DNA from: Plenodomus lindquistii | Lineage: Eukaryota; Ascomycota; Dothideomycetes; Pleosporales; Leptosphaeriaceae | DNA length: 64,000 nucleotides | Direction: 5' to 3' | Assembly: GCA_025504975.1 (NCBI GenBank) | Contig: JANUWI010000004.1 | Coordinates: 1,116,001-1,180,000, forward strand | Part shown: piece by piece, positions 10,509 through 23,180 of the stretch | Position numbering within the stretch: the first letter of the stretch is position 1 | Layout of the letters: each line of letters starts with the position of its first letter | Program-made: the position numbers and the translations under genes | The notes under the pieces: generated by a model | What the model saw: the letters and a program-made list of their open reading frames with translations, nothing else | Databases searched by the model: none | What the model was told of the DNA's origin: nothing

Positions 10509-13500
10509 ATGGGCCTGTGGTTTCAACTCTCATGGAGCTGTTTGCTTCTATCTACTTTGACTAACCCATCTTTTGCAGCGGTCATCACAACAAGACCTGA
10601 TAGCGCTAGCGTGGTTGTGTTACCCGAACTCTCTGGCACGTGCCGCGCTGTCGTCTCGTAAGTAAAATTCACTCACCAATGTCCCACAACATTTCCCAGT
10701 AGAGCCCATTATGCTTACTCACGTTAAAATCATTCCAGGAATTTTGATTACTCGGCCAAAATCCGTCGTGACCGTGAGCTGCCAGTATGCAGTGCCAAAG
10801 GCCTCAGCCTTGTCCCAGGGTCACTCGATACTGCCGTGTCCTTAGTTGGAAGTACCAAGCTGTCTTCTTTTTTTGGGAGACAGGTAGTCGACGGTGACGA
10901 TTACACCTGTGGTCCCGATCGCCCCTGCAAGAATAAGGCCTGCTGTCCCAAGAAGACTGGCCAGTGCAATTACGGCGAGGAGTGAGGCCCCTTTCCCCCT
11001 TTGCCCGTCATGTGTCTCGATGATCCATATTTTCTTTTCTGATACTTCTTGTTGTCACCGTTCTTATTGTTATGTCTTTTCTGGAGCAAGGCTAATATCT
11101 TCTTTCCTCCCTATTGTAGTGCCTGCGGCACGTCTGGAATCTCTCCCAATGAGGTTTGCTGGTCCAACTGTGATGCCAAGGCAGAGTGCGGCAAGAATGC
11201 AGCTATCCCAGGCCAGAAGTGCCCCCTAAACGTTTGCTGTGGAAAATGGGGCTTCTGCGGAATGACCAAGTACGTACAGACCCAAAATATGAGGATGTCG
11301 GCGGAGCGCAAGAGTATTGACGATCGTGAAAAATAGAGATTTTTGTGAGAAGGAGGACAATGGAGCCACTGGCGGGTGCCAGTCCAACTGCGACCAGCCA
11401 GGTCCCAAGGACAAGGCTTCCGAGCAACTTAACCGCGTCATCGGATACTACGAGGCTTGGAGACACGACTCCAAATGTCAGGATATGGTAAGTATACCCA
11501 CACACTAGCAAGTTGTACATCTCACTGACTGTGAGAAAGGGCTTGAAAGATATTCCGGTGAATTCCTTGACCCATTTGTATTTCTCTTTTGCCTTTATCA
11601 TGCCGGACCTGCAGATTGTCGCCATGGACAACTTGCCCAATAAGCTGTTTACAGACTTCACCAGCCTCAAGAAGAAAAACCCTGCCCTCAAGATGATTAT
11701 AGCCATTGGTGGCTGGACGCACAACGATCCCGGCCCTTTGCAGAAGGTATTTAGCAACATGGTCAGCACCAAAGCGAACCGATCCAAATTCATCGGCAAT
11801 CTCATGTCCTTCCTCCGTATGTACGCCTTCGATGGCGTCGACTTTGACTGGGAATACCCTGGCGCGGATGATCGCGGTGGTGTTCCCAAGGATGGTGAGA
11901 ACTTCACCCAATTCCTGAAGGAACTCGACGAAGCGAACAAGAAGCAGCCCGTTAAGTACATCGTGTCGTACACAGTGCCCACGAGCTTTTGGTATCTGCG
12001 CCACTTTGACCTTAAGTCGGTCAAGTATACCGACTTTGTGAATGTCATGTCTTATGAGTAAGTGATGCTTCCTTCTTTGTCTTCTGTGGACACCTTAATA
12101 CCCACCCTTTCTCACATATCGACTAATTACATGTGCAGTCTTCACGGTGTCTGGGATAGTGATAACCCGATCGGTTCTCACATCTACGGCCATACCAACT
12201 TGACTGAGATGAGCCTGGCGTTTGACCTCTTCTGGAGAAATGACGTCCCGGCCAAGAAGTTGAACATGGGTCTAGGTTTCTATGGTCGTGCTTTCCAGCT
12301 GGCCGATCCATCCTGCAATAAGCCTGGCTGTCTATTCAAGGGAGGTGCTACGAAAGGAGCATGTAGTGGCGAGTCTGGCATTTTGAGCTACCGTGAGATC
12401 CAGGAGGTTATCAAAGTCAATAAGATCAAGCCTGTCCATGACAAGAGGGCCGGTGTCAAGTACATTACCTGGAACACTGACCAGTGGGTGTCTTTTGACG
12501 ATAAGGAAACGTTCAAGCAGAAGAAGAACCTCGCAGCCAAGCTCGGCCTCGGAGGCTATCTGATCTGGGCCATCGACCAGGATGACGCCGAGATGTCTGC
12601 GCTCTCTGCCGTCCTAGATCCCAAGCCCTTGGGTGACTTCAAGTCGATCAACAAGGGTGATGAGAACTGGACGGGCACCAACGAGATGTGCTACGTTACT
12701 AGCTGCGGCGTTGAAGACTGCAAGGCGGGCGAGTTCAAGATTACGGACCAGAAGTGCGGCAAAAATAAGAAGAGCACTCTCTGCTGTCCGTTGTCGGGAG
12801 CGCCTGACCCCAAGTCGTGTACCTGGCGCGGCGGCGCAACTATATGGTGCAACGGCTACTGCAAGGACGACGAGGTCATGACGCACATGAGCAAGTATGG
12901 CGGCGGTCATGACTGCAGGGATGGTCAAATGGCGCACTGCTGCGAGAGCTCTCTGGGCGAGAAAAACGTCTGCAAGTGGCGTGGCGTCGGCGAAAAGTGT
13001 CACAGTGGCGAGCTGCCCCTGACCTTCTCTGGGACCGTCCTCGACATCCTGGATGATGTCGCCAAAGTCATCTTGCGAGTTGTCGGCCGTATGTACCCAC
13101 TCGCGGCCCTTACAGGTCTAGTCCTGCTCGAAGTTCTTGACGAGCTGGACATCGACACCCGGAAGCTCTACTGCTGCCCTGAAAAAGAGGTTGATAAGTG
13201 GAAGAACTGCGCCTGGTACGGTAAGCCTGGGAACTGCTTCGACGGCCATTGCCCGGACATGAAGACTGTGCAAATCACCGACTCGTACTTCGGCGGGAGT
13301 GACAATTGCGGCATGCACTTGGACCGAGTCCGGACCTTCTGCTGCGAGTCGGACGGCGAGCCACTGTTCCTCCCTGTGGACCTCAAGAACTTGTTTGAAC
13401 ACCCGCCGGAGGGTGGATCTGACACTGACTTTACCCTCAAGACGGACAAGACTTCGGACGGCGGCAACGACGACCCTAATGATGCAGCCTTCCAGTTTGT

Positions 13501-16486
13501 GGTCCTCGTCTCTCCTGAGGCGCTTCAGATCTCACTCGACAAGCGCGATGGGTCTCATTGGGACGTCTTTGACTGCAACGACTCGGTCTCTGAGGGAGAG
13601 CATACGGTCCGCATGGTGTGCAACGACCACACCCCAGACAGCAACTGCCACAAGATCGGACTTGGTCACGGTGTTCCGGGAACTATTCTCCAGATGCCCA
13701 AGGGCTGTGGCCCAGGCAAATATGCTGTTGCCAAGAGCATGGCGCCGAATCCTGGCAGTGACCATACGAAGCTCCTGCCCCGTCACCTGTCCCACCTCGC
13801 CAGTCTCGAGCCTGTTGTCTATGACTTGACTTTTGACTATGATTTCCATCGCGTGCCGCGCGACCTCGGCAACACCCAGATGCGCATCGACTACAGCAAC
13901 CAGGACGACTACTGGAACAACATTGTTGCTGGGTCCGTCAGTCGAAAGCGAGACGTCCATGGGCGCAAGAGATTCGCTAAGCGCACGCTTGAAGACGTCG
14001 GGGGGGATCCAGTGCGCTGGCTTGAGGAGGAATTTCGTGACGACTTCCACTTCGATCAGATTGCCTCGCGGGACCTGCACGAGCGGTGGTTTGGCAAGAG
14101 CATCCTCGAGTGGCTGGCAGCCCTGGTGAAACCCGAGATTAAACTCGATTTCAGGCACAAATATGATGACAGCTTCACAGCAAAACTATTTGACGAGTCG
14201 TGGGACTGCCCAGGATCAGTAGAGGGCGTCAACTACGACGGCCACCTGCTCGCCCAAGCCGTCCTCGACATCGAGGTCGAGTCCAGCTTCGGCTTCACTC
14301 TCATCGTAGAGAGTCTCACCCAGCCTCTCAAACTTGACCAGAGCTACCTAACCTTCTATAACAAGGGCAGGGTCACAGGTGTTGTGACCCTTGAGGCCCT
14401 GGCCCGCGTGACGTATGAGAAGAAGAAGGTCATTCTCAACTTGCCATTTCCCGGTGCCTCGTTCAAGATCCCCGGAATCGCCACAATAGGCCCTCAGCTC
14501 ACTGTCGAGGGCAGCATAGATGCCTCCCTTGGCATGGCTGGCCTGATTGAAACCAAGCTTGAAATTGCTAAGTGGGAAGTCCGACAGGTCATGCCGGACA
14601 CTAATTCCTACAAGCCTGAGCTCATCGACAACAGCAAGCCAAGCTTTGATCGGACGGGCGACTTCTCAGGGGTCCAAAAGCCCGAATTCTACGCAGGAGT
14701 CACAGCCTCTGGAGACGTCACCTTCAAGCTGTCGGCTGCTGCCGAGTTTGGCGTTCGCTTTGTTGACCGATGGAAGATTGACCCGGCCGCTGCCGCAGTC
14801 GTTGGCGAGGTCAGCCTAACGACCAAGTTCACGGCAGGCATCTCAACCACGGGAACCTGCCCCTTTACCTACGGTCTCTATGTTGGCGCTCGTTTGTTTG
14901 CGAGAGCAATGGCGCCAAAGCAGTTTGGCTGGGCTGGTGGCGAGGTTGATCTGACGGACAAGTGGGAGAAGACCATCATCAAAGGCGGCACTTGTCCCAA
15001 CCTGGGCCCTATGCCTTCCAGGAGAAAGAGAAGTCTCCGAGGTCTTGACCGTTCACTGATCGAAAACCGCGCCGAAGACAAGAATGTGACCCGGAACAAG
15101 TCAAGGTTGAGAGTCACCGAGTCTGGTACCTACAGGGCCCTTGATGTGGAGTCCACGGACAGCTACGGTACCAGCCTACGCACAAGGCGCATCTCTAGCG
15201 GGCATGTATCGTCCCTGGTGAAAAGAGGTGGTGTATATGGTCCAGCATTCAGTCTCCCTGTCGGCGAGTTCTTCTGCCCTTCTCAAGATGGTGAAGAAGG
15301 CGCCACCTGCGCGCAGGCATACGATGCTCTCGGAAGGAGCAACGAGGGCGGCGTCTGGACAGACGCGACCAAGCACAAGAGAGAGAAGTTGACGCCGACG
15401 TCCACTCTTGATGAAAATGTGATCTCTGCACAACTCCATGCTCATCAGCAGCGACCTCATAGCTATGAGAAATACGCAGGAGGTGAGGTACTGCACATGC
15501 TTGACAAGAGAGCCAAACCTAAGCTAATCCAGGCCTGTGGTCGGACCTGCGACATCTCGGATGACTTCCCCTCAGGCGGCCAGCTGGGAGGCAAAGAATG
15601 GGGCTGGGCCAAACCAAAGAACTGCAGCGACTTTGAATTTGGCAGCCCCCTACCAGCACGCGCCTCCGGCGTCGATTATCACACGGAGCACGTCCTGGAG
15701 GCCCAGATGATCGACCTGTTTTTTGATTACCTCAACAAGAAGAAGGCTAAGCTGCCAAATCCAAAACTTAATGCTGCAGGACTGGTCGACTTCTGTGACT
15801 ATGTCTTTGAACTTTGGAACGTACCTGCGTTTGTGTGGCCTAATCATGACACGACTGGTGGCGTCGGCAAAGCTTGGGACCCCATTATGCATATTGCGGC
15901 CCAATTTCCGACAAAGACGTTCAAGAAGTCTGAGTTTGTCGCCCTCGAGTCCGCCATCAACACGCCTTCCAAGACGAGGTCCTGGGCGAACGGAAACCCG
16001 TGGGACCCTCGAACCTGGGCCAAGGATATAGCCATATATACAGAGGCTAAGGTGATCCTGCAGAAACTACGCAGCACAATGGGCTCTCGCATCTACCAGA
16101 ACCATGCGACCATTCAACAAACCATGAAAAACCAGACGGATCGAATCGGCGAGGTTCTTGACGCCCTCGACTCAACCCTGCTGCCCGCCAACCAGCGCCC
16201 TGGATATGCACAATGGTCGAAGCAAAACCTGAAGACTGAATGGCTCAAATTTATGAAGGGCCAGTACACCACTATGCAGAGCAAGACTAACAGCCTCGTC
16301 GATGACTGGCTGCCCAAGATGAAAACCGCGTGGGTCACACAGGCCGAGAAGGCCAAGTGGGTGGATGACCCGCTTGATACGCAGGTAGTGTTGGAAGAGA
16401 AAAAGAATCATCGGGATTTCATAAAGTCCATTGAAGACTTTGACACTCATTGGAATAATCTACCGGCGTGGAAAAACCCGCTCTGA
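10509..16486 (+). CDS. GH18 chitinase, subgroup C (killer toxin-like), about 1852 aa
   Basis: Six exons join in frame: 10509-10657, 10739-10981, 11120-11269, 11337-11487, 11540-12057 and 12139-16486. The ATG at 10509 gives a signal peptide (MGLWFQLSWSCLLLSTLTNP). Next come a Cys-rich segment and a type-1 chitin-binding (hevein-like) domain (KCPLNVCCGKWGFCG). The GH18 catalytic motif DGVDFDWE lies at residues 329-336 with Glu336 as proton donor. After the barrel (ending near residue 560) are Cys-rich repeats (TLCCPLSG, HCCESS, FCCES) and more than 1000 residues of the tail found in this subgroup. Dibasic KR sites recur near residues 1005-1025, 1365, 1432 and 1527, so Kex2-type cutting is possible. 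It should hydrolyse chitin outside the cell; family members act in wall remodelling or attack on other fungi. Confidence 0.92.
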
Positions 16487-18632
16487 TGATGATGATAAAA
16501 TCGCAGCGATAGCACCATTGTCACGAGCATCGTTGCTCTGTGATGTAAACACGTTCTTGTTTTTATTCTGAAATCGCCTGATTTCCTTAAACATCATTTA
16601 AACTATAGTTTGGATATTGATAAATCCCTGAGAAAAGATAAGGCTCAGCGTAGTTGTAAATATACAACTAACAACTACAATTTCCTTGGATTATAGACTT
16701 GTGGAGGTTGGCAAATGGGCTGATAGGGTTATCACATAAGGCAATCCAGCACTTGCTTTGTGTCATCATCATTTGCCCACCTATTTATCATGGTACAAAC
16801 TGTCATGTGTCGATTCATTTAACGACGCGGAGAACCTTGGTAGGACTAGACGCTAGGTAAAGTTGTTTACAATACCTTATATATGCTGATACAGAATGCA
16901 TTCGAGTACGATCTTCCACACATGATTAGCCGATAGTTGACTTTCATTCTGACAAAGGACAAAAGGCCAGGTCTGGTGTCTCTGTTTAAGGGAATTGTAG
17001 CATGGACAGCTTCGATTGACACACGCTGGCCTATAGTAGTGGCGGAATGGCATATTGATAGACCTGGCGATGGAGATCGGTTGTTGCGTGAGCAACCCTG
17101 GCTTGGGTGATGTATTCTTGCAAAACTGCTTGCTACGCAGCTTAAAACAAAGTGTTTTACCGTGCACAACAACTTGGCTATTCGATGCGTCAGCTCTCTT
17201 CGCATGTTCTCAGTGCAAGGCCGAGCCTAGCACAGTCGATCACGTTCTCCCGCAAGCTACCCGCAACCCAATCCATGGCCAAGAGATTCTAGTCAAATGA
17301 GTCACACTCAACAATGGTCCCGTATGAAGACCGCTAAGTCTCCTCAAATCAGGTTTGTGCAGTGTCTCAACAAAGCGGTGACGCCGATATCGTTACCACC
17401 GTCGGCCCTCAAGCGGCAGATGCGAGACTGATCCTTCCGGTCTGCTTCTGTGTCATCTGAGCGATTCATTGGAAGCGCCACCATATCACTGGTGAAGTGC
17501 CACTTCAGCGTTGTCATTGGCCACGCGGTTGCCGGCTACCAGCCATCTCGATTCCGTTCCTGGCTAGGTCTTGCGGCGGAGCACATGTCTTATGTACGAC
17601 CGCCGTCCTGCACCGCAAAGTGGAAAGCAGGGGCATGCACTCACCCGCGGCCGTGCGTACGATGATGTTCCTCACCCATGGCTGAAACCTTGACTGCGAT
17701 CCAGGCCTCAATTCACTGCCCGCCTGCTCGCCAATGACGTCGCCGAACGCCCGATAACGATAAGACCTGGGCCATGCATCAGGGGCCTGCGGTCAGCCGG
17801 TCATCACCACCCACTTGTCCTGCAGCTAACATGCTCATCACACGAGAACACCTTGCTAAAGTCGCTAGGGCGTTGTCGAGTGCTGCGACCCAGGTTCGTC
17901 CCGCGCCGTCCCGCTGCTGTTCTGTACAGCACAGGTGCCACGTAGCAGCGACGCAGGTACGCACAGAAGGCGCGCACAAAGGACAACAACCGTCTCAGCG
18001 ACACCTCAGCACTCATATAAGACCGCCGTGCAGCCCTGCCTCGAAGGCTCAGTGTTCTACACTCCATTTCACGGCAGGTTGACGGCTGCAGCGCGCCGAA
18101 AGATGAGGCGATCAGCTGGGAGCCGGAATGTCATGTGGCCAGTAAGCCACCCCTCCGCGAACTTACGAATCAGCCATTTTCCTCCACACCATCAAGTGGG
18201 CTCGCTTCTGATTGGAGCGCAAAACATCGATACAAGGTACTTTGTGAATGGATCCTTTCTTGATTTAGCTCCAGGCCATGCAGTCGCATCGCCGTAATGG
18301 AATTCGGCCTCCACGCCGCGAATGCTGTGCACATACTCCCTTGCAAGGTCCTTTGTCTTCACATGAGATCATAACTTCCAAGTCTATTTCTCATCGTCTC
18401 CAGTTTCCCGTCAAAGTCCCCTTGCCTGGAGCACTAAATCCGTTCTTGCAATCACTGGCTTTCGTCGTCGCGCCTCTTTTAAGTACTCCCTTGCGTCCCC
18501 CATCGCACACATCCCAGCATCACCGGCAGTTCCGAACTTCGGCCTCTATATGCAGGCAGTTACCACTTCGAACTTGAGTACAGGACGCAGATCTTGGGCG
18601 CATAGCGATCCAAGACTTGCATCTTGCTCTCT
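16487..18632. other. Long intergenic stretch, no gene seen
   Basis: These 2.1 kb hold only short overlapping ORFs on both strands with no protein character. I see no tRNA, transposon ends or tandem array. The last 250 bp before the next ATG are CT-rich and are probably promoter. Confidence 0.5.
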
Positions 18633-19643
18633 ATGTGCTGGTCTTTCAACTTCGGCTTTCCAAGCAACAAGAAACATAAGAGCTCGTCGTCGAACGAGAA
18701 GAAGAGACGGGAGAGACCCATAGAAGATGCGCTTCATGGAGAAGGCAAGACAGTCGTCACGGAGGTCTCGGAGAAGCGCCATTCGAAAGACAGTAGCAGG
18801 AAGACAAGGTCTGCAGACTCAACTACCCCGCGCTCGCCGCGTCGCGAGCGTGATGAGCATCGTCCACAATCCCACCATCACTACGACAGCCCTTCAAGGA
18901 ACCGCGACGAGTATCGTCCAGCACTGAATGTCGAGGTCCCACAAATGTATTACCGTGCGGCACAACCAGAAAGCGCACATTCTTCGCAAGAAGCGCTATT
19001 GAACCCCCGCCCCCACCGGAGCCAACAAACACGCCAACGGCATCCCAAGCGGTCGTCGCAAACTACTCTGCGCGGGCGCGGAGCCAAGCGGGATCCTCCA
19101 AGGTACTCCAAGTCGAAGAAGAACCTCCGTCCCGAGCCGTCTCGAGGCTGGTCTTTCTTTGCGCCATCACCGCCCAAGACACCAAAGCGCGAGCGAAGCC
19201 ATCGCGACTACCAAACACTAGAGTCATCGCCACGCAGTCATCGCTCTTCAAGAGATCATCGCTCCACCACGACAACCTCTCAGACCAATCCTGAGTCTCC
19301 GCGCTCGCAAAACCGCCACAGAAGTTCACGTCAGCACGAACGGCAAACTCCGACTTCGCGCCCAGCACGCTCTCGCACTCCCAACACGGCTGCTCGTCGT
19401 GTGCCTGACAGGCGATTTGCTGTTCTCGCCGCTACCAATCAGGCACTCGAGAACGTACGTCGCGAAGCTTTTGCGCAGCCATCCCCACCGCCACGGCGTG
19501 AGAGGCTGCGAAGATATGACGGTGTCGCTCTACCTACCAGTCAAATACCGTTCAACTGGGACTGCGTAAGCAGCTCGCAGACTTCAGCTGGTCAAGGGTA
19601 CGGCGAACCCAGTGGCAGCCGGCAGAGGCGGTCTCGACGGTGA
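18633..19643 (+). CDS. Basic Ser/Arg/Pro-rich disordered protein
   Basis: The first true ATG of this open frame is at 18633 (MCWSFNFGFPSNKKHK), giving 336 residues. No domain is recognised. The protein is dominated by Ser, Arg, Pro and His, with many RS, SPR and RHR stretches and several TP/SP sites for proline-directed kinases. The Met-Cys N-terminus next to a hydrophobic and then basic stretch would suit lipid anchoring, but that is only a guess. The C-terminal part (RRFAVLAATNQALENVRREAF, split by me as FAVLAATNQALENV) may be the one ordered helix. There is no intron. Codon use supports coding, while the function stays open. Confidence 0.65.
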   Translation: MCWSFNFGFPSNKKHKSSSSNEKKRRERPIEDALHGEGKTVVTEVSEKRHSKDSSRKTRSADSTTPRSPRRERDEHRPQSHHHYDSPSRNRDEYRPALNVEVPQMYYRAAQPESAHSSQEALLNPRPHRSQQTRQRHPKRSSQTTLRGRGAKRDPPRYSKSKKNLRPEPSRGWSFFAPSPPKTPKRERSHRDYQTLESSPRSHRSSRDHRSTTTTSQTNPESPRSQNRHRSSRQHERQTPTSRPARSRTPNTAARRVPDRRFAVLAATNQALENVRREAFAQPSPPPRRERLRRYDGVALPTSQIPFNWDCVSSSQTSAGQGYGEPSGSRQRRSRR

Positions 19644-19994
19644 GATTGATCGGTCAGCATGTACGGCCCCCAGCATGGTGATTGTTCGTTTCGCCGAGTC
19701 AGCCATATGAGCGTCTTCACTGTTTCATATTTTTACTCCATGGTTCCTTTCCGTTCTTGCATTCCCCTCTGTCGTTGCAACAGGATACCCCTGCATTGTT
19801 GTACCTGGTCGAGGGAACATAGGCTTTGGCCTCGGCGTAACTGGCGTTTCAGCACATAATACCCCTTGGCATCATATATTTCGGGAAGGAGTTGGAAGAG
19901 TTTATCAATACACACTAGGCATCATTATTCTTCTTCGTTTTTGTGAGAACAGCATTTGCGCACCCTTTTTATTGAACAAAGCTGCTTGCTTCTG
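19644..19994. other. Convergent intergenic stretch, no gene seen
   Basis: This lies between the 3' ends of the Ser/Arg-rich gene and the histidine phosphatase gene. Both 3' UTRs are expected here; no further feature is visible. Confidence 0.5.
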
Positions 19995-20985
19995 TCATGA
20001 CCTCTTCGTACCACAGATGAGTAAGGGGTACACCGCGCCCGCCGCCACGGGTATCTTGTTCCACCCCGTTGCAGCAAAGATTGCCATTATCGCGCCTGAA
20101 TGCGCGGTCAGTGATATGACAACGCTGTCATCATTCTCGAAGATGTCCTCAAATAGCTCTTTACTTCTTGCTGCGTGTTCGTCGATCGTCTCTCGTCGAT
20201 CAGGCGTCCACAGTTCGTCCTCTTCTGTAAACCCATCTTCGAGCAAAAACTCCGGGTAGTGCTCGCTGATCCATTTCTTGCTGCTGCGCTGGTCACATGT
20301 GTGAACTCCTAGTCTCTCGCGCAATCTCTCTTTGATGATGGGGTTTGTCCGATTCTCACTAGTCATGACGGGCGAGAGCGCTAGAGTGGTCGTGTGTAGA
20401 CAACGCCGCAGTGGACTTGAGTAGATTGATTGGGGCGGCGGAATCATGTCTGTCGTCCATATACTGACAATATCTTGAGCCTGTTGTTGACCTTTGGCCG
20501 TGAGCTCTGCGTCCAGCCATGTCACTGTGCCATCGCCGGGGAGCGTGGCCCACTTTCGCTATCGTAAAGTCAACAAAAGTCGTCTTGAAGTAAGCTGTTG
20601 GTGCACTCACATCCCACTCCTCGCGGCCCACCTCCCGTTCCTTGACATTGTGTATACCCTCTCCATGCCGAATTACGTAGAATAGTTTATATCGTCTGTT
20701 GGGTGTGTCTTCTTGATCCAATGCTTCGATGTACCTGATCAATCGTTCCCATTGAGATTTTGCGTTCGTCTCATTGTCGGTTGGATAGGCTCGATCAAGT
20801 ATGCCTAGGCCTTCTCTCGTTGTTGCTCGAAAATCCCAGCTTTCAGGGTCATCGTCATGGGAGAAGAAGCCGCGCTGGGCGATAAAAGTCCACTGTTGAC
20901 TGGGCATCGTTTCTGGGTTCATTGGGTTGAGGGACGTGTGCAGGGCGAATAGCACTACGAGAGCTGCTATGAGTTTTGTGATCAT
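19995..20985 (-). CDS. Histidine phosphatase (phosphoglycerate mutase-like) with N-terminal anchor
   Basis: Two exons, 20985-20611 and 20558-19995, join across a 52-bp GT-AG intron to give 312 residues. The N-terminus (MITKLIAALVVLFALHTSLN) is a signal peptide or membrane anchor. The catalytic motif FYVIRHGEGIHN sits near residues 102-113, with His107 as the phospho-acceptor. YSSPLRRCLHT supplies the second conserved arginine, RERLGVHTCDQR the acidic region, and SLTAHSGAIM the second catalytic histidine. All parts of the histidine phosphatase core are present. Fungal relatives of this size are annotated as phosphoglycerate mutase family proteins, but they are usually general phosphatases rather than glycolytic enzymes. 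The substrate is unknown. Confidence 0.88.
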
Positions 20986-21235
20986 ACAAGCTGAAGAGAG
21001 GATGTGAATCTGATAGCAAATTTACAATCAGTAGTCAGCATAAAACATGAAAGGCGCAGCTCATCCAGTTGCGGTGTTATACGCGTTGCACTAGCTCACC
21101 GGACGTTGTTGCCTGAACACTGCCCCGCACCTACCGGTAAGTTAAGAATACACCCCGTCAAGAGCGCACGCCAGAAAGCACATGTGAAGCCATGCCGATT
21201 TTCCAAACCTATGCCTTCGTTTCCTCTCCCTCACT

Positions 21236-23107
21236 ATGGAAATCTACAGCACTTTGCCCAGCCTCAAAGCTGGGCAAATCCGGCTCATTACCGTTCACCC
21301 TTCATCTGAGTCCTCTCCCACCATCGTCAAGTGCAGCTTGAAAACCCACGACCTGAACAGCTCTCTAGAATTCGCAGCACTCTCTTATACGTGGGGCCCA
21401 CCGTACTACAACGTCCAGGAACTACACGGTCCACCCCGAAACACAAACTTTCAGGTTGAATGCAATGGGAAGCAAATTGGTGTCTCAGAAAACCTCTACA
21501 ATTTCTTGCAACATTGCGCCTCATGTGCCGATATGTCTCTGCGGCGCTCTTTATGGGTTGATGCTCTTGCGATCAACCAGCAAGATTTAGTGGAGAGAAG
21601 TGCGCAAGTCAACATCATGGGCGACATCTATAAGGCGGCTTCACAAGTTATCATCTGGCTCGGAAAGGAAGACGAAAGTACGAAAGCGGCTTTCGATATG
21701 ATACATTACTTCAACAAAATGACCCCCACAGAAAGTTCGGAGCTTCATTCCTACCAGGTCCAGCCAGGTCATTCAAACAAGTTTCTAGCCCTCGAGAACT
21801 GGAAGGCTTTGTCGCGCTTCTACTCACGCTCTTGGTTTGATCGTGCTTGGATCATTCAGGAGGTTGTGTTTGCCAGAGCATCAACGGTGCTATGTGGGAA
21901 TTATGCGGCAGCTTGGGAGGACCTCTCTGCTCTGTCTCACTATATTGCTGTCACCCACTGGTCCAACTTCCTCGCCGACGCCAAGATATTTGGAACATCG
22001 CGCAACGTGATCGAATCCTGGCACAACAGGCCCGCCAGATTGACAGCAGCAGCGAAGACTTGGTCTCTCTCGACGCACGAGGGTTTGCTCTACGCTCTGA
22101 TCCGCGCTCGTGGATCCAGCTGTCAAGATCCCAGAGATAAAGTCTACTCACAACTTGGACTAGGCGAAGCTAGCATTTACCCTGATTACAACTTACCCGT
22201 TGCAGAAGTGTACGTTATGGCTGCAAAATACATACTCGAAAACTCGGAAAGCCTGCTGCTGTTGACATGCGTTGAAGGAGAAGAGTTCCAACAAGTTCCT
22301 GGTCTACCCTCCTGGGTTCCTGACTGGAGCTTCAAGGAGAATCTCGGACTCCGCGTGACTGGCTATCGAAACTTCAAAGCCGCGAAAAAGCTACCCCGAG
22401 AATTCAAACTCGGTACTGAAGGAAGCAAACACATACTGAGTGTACGTGCCATCTTATTGGACACTATCACAGAGAGCGGCAAGAACAAGGTCAGCTTGCG
22501 CTCTAATCTGCATGACTCCAATTTCTGGGCCATGGTCCAGCGGCTGCCAGAAGTCTACGTCAACGGAGAACCTCGCGAATCAGTTGTATGGCGCAGCCTC
22601 ATGACAAACAGGGGCAACCTACCTCCTGAAAACCGCATCTCGTATCCAGCGCCCCCGGATCTACTGGCGCCATCGTTTCGAGACTGGATTCTATGGCGAT
22701 ACGCAGTAGCCCCAGAAGAACCCACAAAGTTTCCACCATCCAGCCCTGAAGATGGTCTCTTTCCCAGCCGCGAAGTGATACAAGGCGCTCGATCGAAGGC
22801 ACGTACGGATATTGATTACCTTGCGGAACTAGCCCTTCGTGCGTCGATCTTCGATGTGCATTACACACGTGCAAACTTCCAACGCCCGTTTCGGACGAAG
22901 CAGGGGTACTTTGGCATTGGTACGCAATGTCTTCGTGAAGGTGATGACGTGTGGGTTGTTCCCGGCTGTCGCGTGCCTCTGATTTTCCGGAGGGTCGCAA
23001 ATAGTTCGAGACATCGTCTCGTTGGGGGCGCATATGTTCATGGTGCTATGGATGGAGAAGTGGTAGATGGTGCAGATGTAGAGTTTGAGATGGTCGACAT
23101 CGAGTGA
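21236..23107 (+). CDS. HET-domain (heterokaryon incompatibility) protein, 623 aa
   Basis: This is an intronless ORF from an ATG at 21236. The HET domain fills the N-terminal third: a first block with FAALSYTWGPP, a second with RRSLWVDALAINQQDLVERSAQV, then MGDIYKAASQVIIWLGKED and FYSRSWFDRAWIIQEV. HET proteins trigger cell death when genetically different hyphae fuse, and the domain is related to TIR-type folds. The C-terminal part (PSWVPDWSFKENL, then GDDVWVVPGCRVPLIFRRV) is the tail usual for this superfamily and ends in a short 'inspection' region. Most fungal genomes carry dozens of such genes, so a role in self/non-self recognition cannot be assigned from sequence alone. A second HET gene lies at 36882-39163. 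Confidence 0.92.
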   Translation: MEIYSTLPSLKAGQIRLITVHPSSESSPTIVKCSLKTHDLNSSLEFAALSYTWGPPYYNVQELHGPPRNTNFQVECNGKQIGVSENLYNFLQHCASCADMSLRRSLWVDALAINQQDLVERSAQVNIMGDIYKAASQVIIWLGKEDESTKAAFDMIHYFNKMTPTESSELHSYQVQPGHSNKFLALENWKALSRFYSRSWFDRAWIIQEVVFARASTVLCGNYAAAWEDLSALSHYIAVTHWSNFLADAKIFGTSRNVIESWHNRPARLTAAAKTWSLSTHEGLLYALIRARGSSCQDPRDKVYSQLGLGEASIYPDYNLPVAEVYVMAAKYILENSESLLLLTCVEGEEFQQVPGLPSWVPDWSFKENLGLRVTGYRNFKAAKKLPREFKLGTEGSKHILSVRAILLDTITESGKNKVSLRSNLHDSNFWAMVQRLPEVYVNGEPRESVVWRSLMTNRGNLPPENRISYPAPPDLLAPSFRDWILWRYAVAPEEPTKFPPSSPEDGLFPSREVIQGARSKARTDIDYLAELALRASIFDVHYTRANFQRPFRTKQGYFGIGTQCLREGDDVWVVPGCRVPLIFRRVANSSRHRLVGGAYVHGAMDGEVVDGADVEFEMVDIE

Positions 23108-23180
23108 CACCTCTATAAACACACAAAGCATTGCGTACGCTGCAATCATATATCGTTGTAAAACTTCCTCGGCAGCACGT

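Noticed and set aside
11203..12048. 281-aa minus-strand ORF inside the chitinase
   Set aside because: It lies over the GH18 catalytic exons and introns and has no domain of its own.
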